64,000 nucleotides of DNA from Siphlonurus alternatus. Taxonomy: Eukaryota > Arthropoda > Insecta > Ephemeroptera > Siphlonuridae. Below the pieces are notes generated by a model that saw only the letters and a program-made list of their open reading frames with translations, was not told the DNA's origin and did not search any database. A program made the translations under genes and the position numbers. Where the stretch lies: NCBI GenBank assembly GCA_949825025.1, contig OX463787.1, positions 21,497,608-21,561,607 on the forward strand, in the 5' to 3' direction. Every line of letters starts with the position of its first letter. Positions within the stretch are counted from its first letter, which is position 1. Positions 59,301 to 64,000 of the stretch are shown here, piece by piece.

Positions 59301-60293
59301 TAGGCCTGGTGGGTCCAGTTGGCCGAGTTAGCCTGTTGGGCCAGGTTAGCCTGGTTTGCCTAGTTGGCCTGGATGGTCTGGTTGGCTTGGTTGGCCTGGT
59401 TTGTATGGTTGGACTGGTTGGCTGGTTGGCCTGGTGGGTCCAGTTGGCCGAGTTAGCCTAGTAGGCCAGGTTAGCCTGGTTTGCCTAGTTGGCCTGGATG
59501 GTCTGGTTGGCCTGGTTGGCCTGGTTTGTATGGTTGGGCTGGTTGGCTGGTTGGCCTGGTTGCCCTGGTTGGCCTGGTTGACCAGTTTGGCCTGGTTAGC
59601 CTGGTTGGTCTGGTTGGTCTAGTTTGCCTCGATAATCCGGTTGGTCTATTTGGTCCGGTTGGCCGAGTAAGTCTGGTTAGCATGGTTATCCTGGTTGGCC
59701 TGGTTGGCCTGGCTGGTCTGGTAGGCCTGGTGGGTCCGGTTGGCCGAGTTAGCCTGGTTGGCCAGGTTAGCCTGGTTGGCCTGGTTGTGCTGGTTGGATG
59801 GTTGGTCTGGTTGCCCTGCTTGGCCTGGTTGACCAGGTTGGCCTGGTTAGCCTGGTTGGTCTGGTAGGCCTGGTGGGTCCAGTTGGCCGAGTTAGCTTAG
59901 TAGGCCTGATTGGCCTGGTTGGCCTGGTTGGGCTGGTTGGCTAGTTGGCCTGGTTGGCCTGGTTGACCTGGTTTGCCTGGTTGGTCTGGTTGGTCTGGTT
60001 GGGCTGGTTGGATGGTTGGTCTGGTTGCCCTGCATGGCCTGGTTGACCAGGTTGGCCTGGATAGCCTGGTTGGTCTGGTTGGTCTGGATAGCCTCGTTGG
60101 CCCGGTTGGTCTATTTGGTCCGGTTGGCCGAGTTAGTCTAGTTGGCCAGGTTAGCATGGTTGGCCAGGTTGGTCGGGTTGGCTGGTTGGCCTGGTTGGGC
60201 TGGTTGGCCCAGTTGGTCTGGTAAGCCTGGTGGGTCCAGTTGGCCGAGTTAGCCTGTTGGGCCAGGTTAGCCTGGTTTGCCTAGTTGGCCTGG
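56379..60293 (+). repeat. 3.9-kb tandem duplication, copy 1
   Basis: Matches copy 2 at 3,915 bp on the left, 3,906 bp in the middle and 3,897 bp on the right, each step being one monomer. It contains an internal repetition: about 56.8-57.85 kb recurs at 59.1-60.15 kb at 2,311 bp. HindIII lies at 56,620 and 58,931, the latter in a private ACTTATAAGCTT context. Confidence 0.88.
56519..56533 (+). other. 15-mer identical to the thrombin-binding DNA aptamer (two-tetrad G-quadruplex)
   Basis: The plus strand reads GGTTGGTGTGGTTGG, which is the published thrombin-binding aptamer sequence, known to fold into an antiparallel two-tetrad G-quadruplex. The consensus dimer here, GGTTGGCCTGGTTGG, differs only in the central loop, so this is a chance variant of the array and not an aptamer selected for thrombin. 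Confidence 0.9.
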
Positions 60294-63200
60294 ATGGGCT
60301 GGTTGGCCTGGTTGGCCTGGTGTGGCTGGTTGGGCTGGTTGGTATGATTGGCCTGGTTAACTTGTTGACCTGGTTGCCCTGGTTGGCCTGGTTGGCTAGT
60401 TGGCCTGGTTGGCCTGGTTGACCTGGTTGGCCAGGTTGGTGTGGTTGGTCTGGTTGGCTGGTTGGCCTGGTTGGTCTGGTTGGGCTTTTTGGGCTGGTTG
60501 GCATGGTTGGGCAAGTTAGCCTGGCAGGACTGGTAAGCTTGGTTGGCCTGGTTGGCTAGTTGTCCTGGTTGGCCTGGTTGACCTGGTTGGCCTGGTTGGT
60601 CTGGTTGGCTGGTTGGCTGGTTGGCCTGGTTGGGCAAGTTAGCCTGGCAGGACTGGTTAGCTTGGTTGGCTGGTTGGTCTGGTTGGGCTGGTTGGCCTGG
60701 TTGGCCTGGTGTGGCTGGTTGGGCTGGTTGGTATGATTGGCCTGGTTGGCCTGGTTAACTTGTTGACCTGGTTGCCCTGGTTGGTATGGTTGGCTAGTTG
60801 GCCTGGTTGGCCTGGTTGACCTGGTTGGCCTGGTTGGTCGGGTTGGTCTGGTTGGCTGGTTGGCCTGGTTGGTCTGGTTGGGCTGGTTGTCCCAGTAGGT
60901 CTGGTAGGCCTGGTGGGTCCAGTTGGCCGAGTTAGCCTGTTGGGCCAGGTTAGCCTGGTTTGCCTAGTTGGCCTGGATGGTCTGGTTGGCCTGGTTGGCC
61001 TGGTTTGTATGGTTGGGCTGGTTGGCTGGTTGGCCTGGTGGGTCCAGTTGGCCGAGTTAGCCTAGTAGGCCAGGTTAGCCTGGTTTGCCTAGTTGGCCTG
61101 GATGGTCTGGTTGGCCTGGTTGGCCTGGTTGGTATGGTTGGGCTGGTTGGCTGGTTGCCCTGGTTGGCCTGGTTGACCAGTTTGGCCTGGTTAGCCTGGT
61201 TGGTCTGGTTGGTCTAGTTTGCCTCGATAATCCGGTTGGTCTATTTGGTCCGGTTGGCCGAGTAAGTCTGGTTAGCATGGTTATCCTCGTTGGCCTGGTT
61301 GGCCTGGCTGGTCTGGTAGGCCTGGTGGGTCCGGTTGGCCGAGTTAGCCTGGTTGGCCAGGTTAGCCTGGTTGGCCTGGTTGTGCTGGTTGGATGGTTGG
61401 TCTGGTTGCCCTGCTTGGCCTGGTTGACCAGGTTGGCCTGGTTAGCCTGGTTTTTCTGGTAGGCCTGGTGGGTCCAGTTGGCCGAGTTAGCTTAGTAGGC
61501 CTGATTGGCCTGGTTGGCCTGGTTGGGCTGGTTGGCTAGTTGGCCTGGTTGGCCTGGTTGACCTGGTTTGCCTGGTTGGTCTGGTTGGGCTGGTTGGATG
61601 GTTGGTCTGGTTGCCCTGCATGGCCTGGTTGACCAGGTTGGCCTGGATAGCCTGGTTGGTCTGGTTGGTCTGGATAGCCTCATTGGCCCGGTTGGTCTAT
61701 TTGGTCCGGTTGGCCGAGTTAATCTAGTTGGCCAGGTTAGCATGGTTAGCCAGGTTGGTCGGGTTGGTCTGGTTGGCTGGTTGGCCTGGTTGGTCTGGTT
61801 GGGCTGGTTGGCCCAGTTGGTCTGGTAAGCCTGGTGGGTCCAGTTGGCCGAGTTAGCCTGTTGAGCCAGGTTAGCCTGGTTTGCCTAGTTGGCCTGGATG
61901 GTCTGGTTGGCCTGGTTGGCCTGGTTTGTATGGTTGGGCTGGTTGGCTGGTTGGCCTGGTGGGTCCAGTTGGCCTGGTTGGCCTGGTTGGCCTGGTTAGC
62001 TGGTTGGCCTGGATGGCCTAATTGGCTGGATGGCCTGTTTGGTCCTGTTGGGCTGGTAGGCCCAGTTGGTCTGGTAGGCCTGGTGGGTCCAGTTGGCCGA
62101 GTTAGCCTAGTAGGCCAGGTTAGCCTGGTTTGTCTAGTTGGCCTGGATGGTCTGGTTGGCCTGGTTGGCCTGGTTGGTATGGTTGGCCTGGTTGGCCTTG
62201 TTGCCCTGGTTGGCCTGGTTGACCAGTTTGGCCTGGTTAGCCTGGTTGGTCTGGTTGGTCTAGTTTGCCTCGATAATCCGGTTGGTCTATTTAGTCCGGT
62301 TGGCCGAGTAAGTCTGGTTAGCATGGTTATCCTGGTTGGCCTGGTTGGCCTGGCTGGTCTGGTAGGCCTGGTGGGTCCGGTTGGCCAAGTAGTAGTATGA
62401 TTGGCCAGGTTAGCCTGGTTGGTCTGGTGTAGCTGGTTGGGCTGGTTGGCCTGATTGGCCTGGATGGCCTGGTTGGCTTGTTGGCCTGGTTGCCCTGGTT
62501 GGCCTGGTTGCCCTGGTTGGCCTGGTTGGCTAGTTGGTCAGGTTAGCCTGGTTATCCTGGTTGGCCTGGTCGGCCTGGTTGGGCTGGTTGGCCTGGTTGG
62601 CCTGGTGTGGCTGGTTGGGCTGGTTGGTATGATTGGCCTGGTTGGCCTGGTTAACTTGTTGACCTGGTTGCCCTGGTTGGCCTGGTTGGCTAGTTGGCCT
62701 GGTTGGCCTGGTTGGCCTGGTTGGTCTGGTTGGTCTGGTTGGCTGGTTGGCCTGGTTGGTCTGGTTGGGCTTTTTGGGCTGGTTGGCTGGTTGGCATGGT
62801 TGGGCAAGTTAGCCTGGCAGGACTTATAAGCTTGGTTGGCCTGGTTGGCTAGTTGTCCTGGTTGGCCTGGTTGACCTGGTTGGCCTGGTTGGTCTGGTTG
62901 GCTGGTTGGCTGGTTGGCCTGGTTGGGCAAGTTAGCCTGGCAGGACTGGTTAGCTTGGTTGGCTGGTTGGTCTGGTTGGGCTGGTTGGCCTGGTTGGCAT
63001 GGTGTGGCTGGTTGGGCTGGTTGGTATGATTGGCCTGGTTGGCCTGGTTAATTTGTTGACCTGGTTGCCCTGGTTGGTATGGTTGGCTAGTTGGCCTGGT
63101 TGGCCTGGTTGACCTGGTTGGCCTGGTTGGTCGGGTTGGTCTGGTTGGCTGGTTGGCCTGGTTGGTCTGGTTGGGCTGGTTGGCCCAGTTGGTCTGGTAG

Positions 63201-64000
63201 GCCTGGTGGGTCCAGTTGGCCGAGTTAGCCTGTTGGGCCAGGTTAGCCTGGTTTGCCTAGTTGGCCTGGATGGTCTGGTTGGCTTGGTTGGCCTGGTTTG
63301 TATGGTTGGACTGGTTGGCTGGTTGGCCTGGTGGGTCCAGTTGGCCGAGTTAGCCTAGTAGGCCAGGTTAGCCTGGTTTGCCTAGTTGGCCTGGATGGTC
63401 TGGTTGGCCTGGTTGGCCTGGTTTGTATGGTTGGGCTGGTTGGCTGGTTGGCCTGGTTGCCCTGGTTGGCCTGGTTGACCAGTTTGGCCTGGTTAGCCTG
63501 GTTGGTCTGGTTGGTCTAGTTTGCCTCGATAATCCGGTTGGTCTATTTGGTCCGGTTGGCCGAGTAAGTCTGGTTAGCATGGTTATCCTGGTTGGCCTGG
63601 TTGGCCTGGCTGGTCTGGTAGGCCTGGTGGGTCCGGTTGGCCGAGTTAGCCTGGTTGGCCAGGTTAGCCTGGTTGGCCTGGTTGTGCTGGTTGGATGGTT
63701 GGTCTGGTTGCCCTGCTTGGCCTGGTTGACCAGGTTGGCCTGGTTAGCCTGGTTGGTCTGGTAGGCCTGGTGGGTCCAGTTGGCCGAGTTAGCTTAGTAG
63801 GCCTGATTGGACTGGTTGGCCTGGTTGGGCTGGTTGGCTAGTTGGCCTGGTTGGCCTGGTTGACCTGGTTTGCCTGGTTGGTCTGGTTGGTCTGGTTGGG
63901 CTGGTTGGATGGTTGGTCTGGTTGCCCTGCATGGCCTGGTTGACCAGGTTGGCCTGGATAGCCTGGTTGGTCTGGTTGGTCTGGATAGCCTCGTTGGCCC
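60294..64000 (+). repeat. 3.9-kb tandem duplication, copy 2 (cut by window end)
   Basis: Begins where CTAGTTGGCCTGGA joins TGGGCTGGTTGG. If complete it would run to about 64,190. HindIII lies at 60,535 and 62,828; the latter repeats the ACTTATAAGCTT variant of copy 1. Confidence 0.88.
60434..60448 (+). other. Second copy of the aptamer-identical 15-mer
   Basis: Same 15 bases as at 56,519, exactly 3,915 bp away, carried by the 3.9-kb duplication. Confidence 0.9.

Larger units (their letters stand above)
1..64000. repeat. Nonamer satellite array filling the whole window
   Basis: Every stretch I read is built from a 9-bp unit, consensus TTGGCCTGG, repeated head to tail in one orientation. Variants differ by one to three bases. 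A recurrent minority of units are 8 bp (TTGGCTGG, TTGGATGG) and shift the register. The consensus holds four G, three T, two C and no A, so the plus strand is rich in G and T and very poor in A. Almost every unit carries GGCC and CCTGG. No unique sequence, transposon end, tRNA-like or rRNA-like segment was seen. Because the unit is three codons long and lacks stops, several frames on both strands stay open for hundreds of codons, but they encode only period-3 peptides. A eukaryotic satellite is the natural reading; chromosome position and lineage cannot be told. Confidence 0.97.

Noticed and set aside
1..64000. CRISPR array
   Set aside because: Repeats are contiguous, with no unique spacers of constant length and no cas genes.
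1..64000. Telomeric repeat
   Set aside because: TTAGCC and occasional TTAGGC words occur only as scattered variants of the nonamer; there are no runs of TTAGGG, TTTAGGG, TTAGG or TTAGGC.

Overview
The window is a single, uninterrupted GC-rich tandem-repeat (satellite) array from base 1 to base 64,000. I found no unique sequence at either end, no credible gene, no RNA gene and no recognisable transposon. The basic unit is a 9-bp monomer with consensus TTGGCCTGG (complement CCAGGCCAA). It occurs as a small vocabulary of variants (TTAGCCTGG, TTGGTCTGG, TTGGGCTGG, TTGACCAGG, TTGCCCTGG, TGGGTCCGG and others), with occasional 8-bp and rare 11-12-bp units. Nine bases are three codons and the consensus has no stop, so long reading frames open in several frames on both strands. 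Their translations are only period-3 peptides (LVG, WLA, GWP on the plus strand; QAN, PTR, GQP on the minus strand). I treat all of them as by-products of the repeat.

Above the monomer the array is strongly hierarchical. Long strings of variant monomers recur in the same order at distances of about 1.34, 1.85, 2.4, 2.5, 3.9, 4.0, 5.4-5.5, 8.0-8.2 and 13.8 kb. Layout: 1-3.03 kb, a block that recurs at 35.3-38.3 and 49.2-52.1 kb; 3.03-6.66 kb, a tandem pair of about 1.83-1.85 kb; 6.66-7.61 kb, a mosaic; 7.6-46.5 kb, seven copies of a 2.3-2.5 kb module A (near 7.6, 11.6, 14.0, 19.5, 22.0, 27.6 and 41.5 kb), most followed by a module B; 32.67-35.34 and 46.47-49.15 kb, a block C found only inside an approximately 11-kb segment present twice at 13.8-kb spacing; 36.87-41.72 kb, a 2.40-2.45 kb tandem duplication; 51.4-56.0 kb, a 1,340-bp tandem array; 56.38-64.0 kb, a 3.9-kb tandem duplication cut by the window end.

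Length differences between long copies are almost all multiples of 9 bp, as expected if single monomers are gained and lost by slippage or unequal exchange while large blocks are duplicated. Several variants, and several differences between young copies, are C-to-T or G-to-A changes at CpG. This suggests a genome that methylates CpG.

The window suggests a eukaryotic heterochromatic, subtelomeric or pericentromeric satellite resolved by long-read assembly. Nothing in it identifies a lineage. No genes work together here; what is of interest is how the array is built and has evolved. Block boundaries are good to about 50 bp unless a junction is stated.
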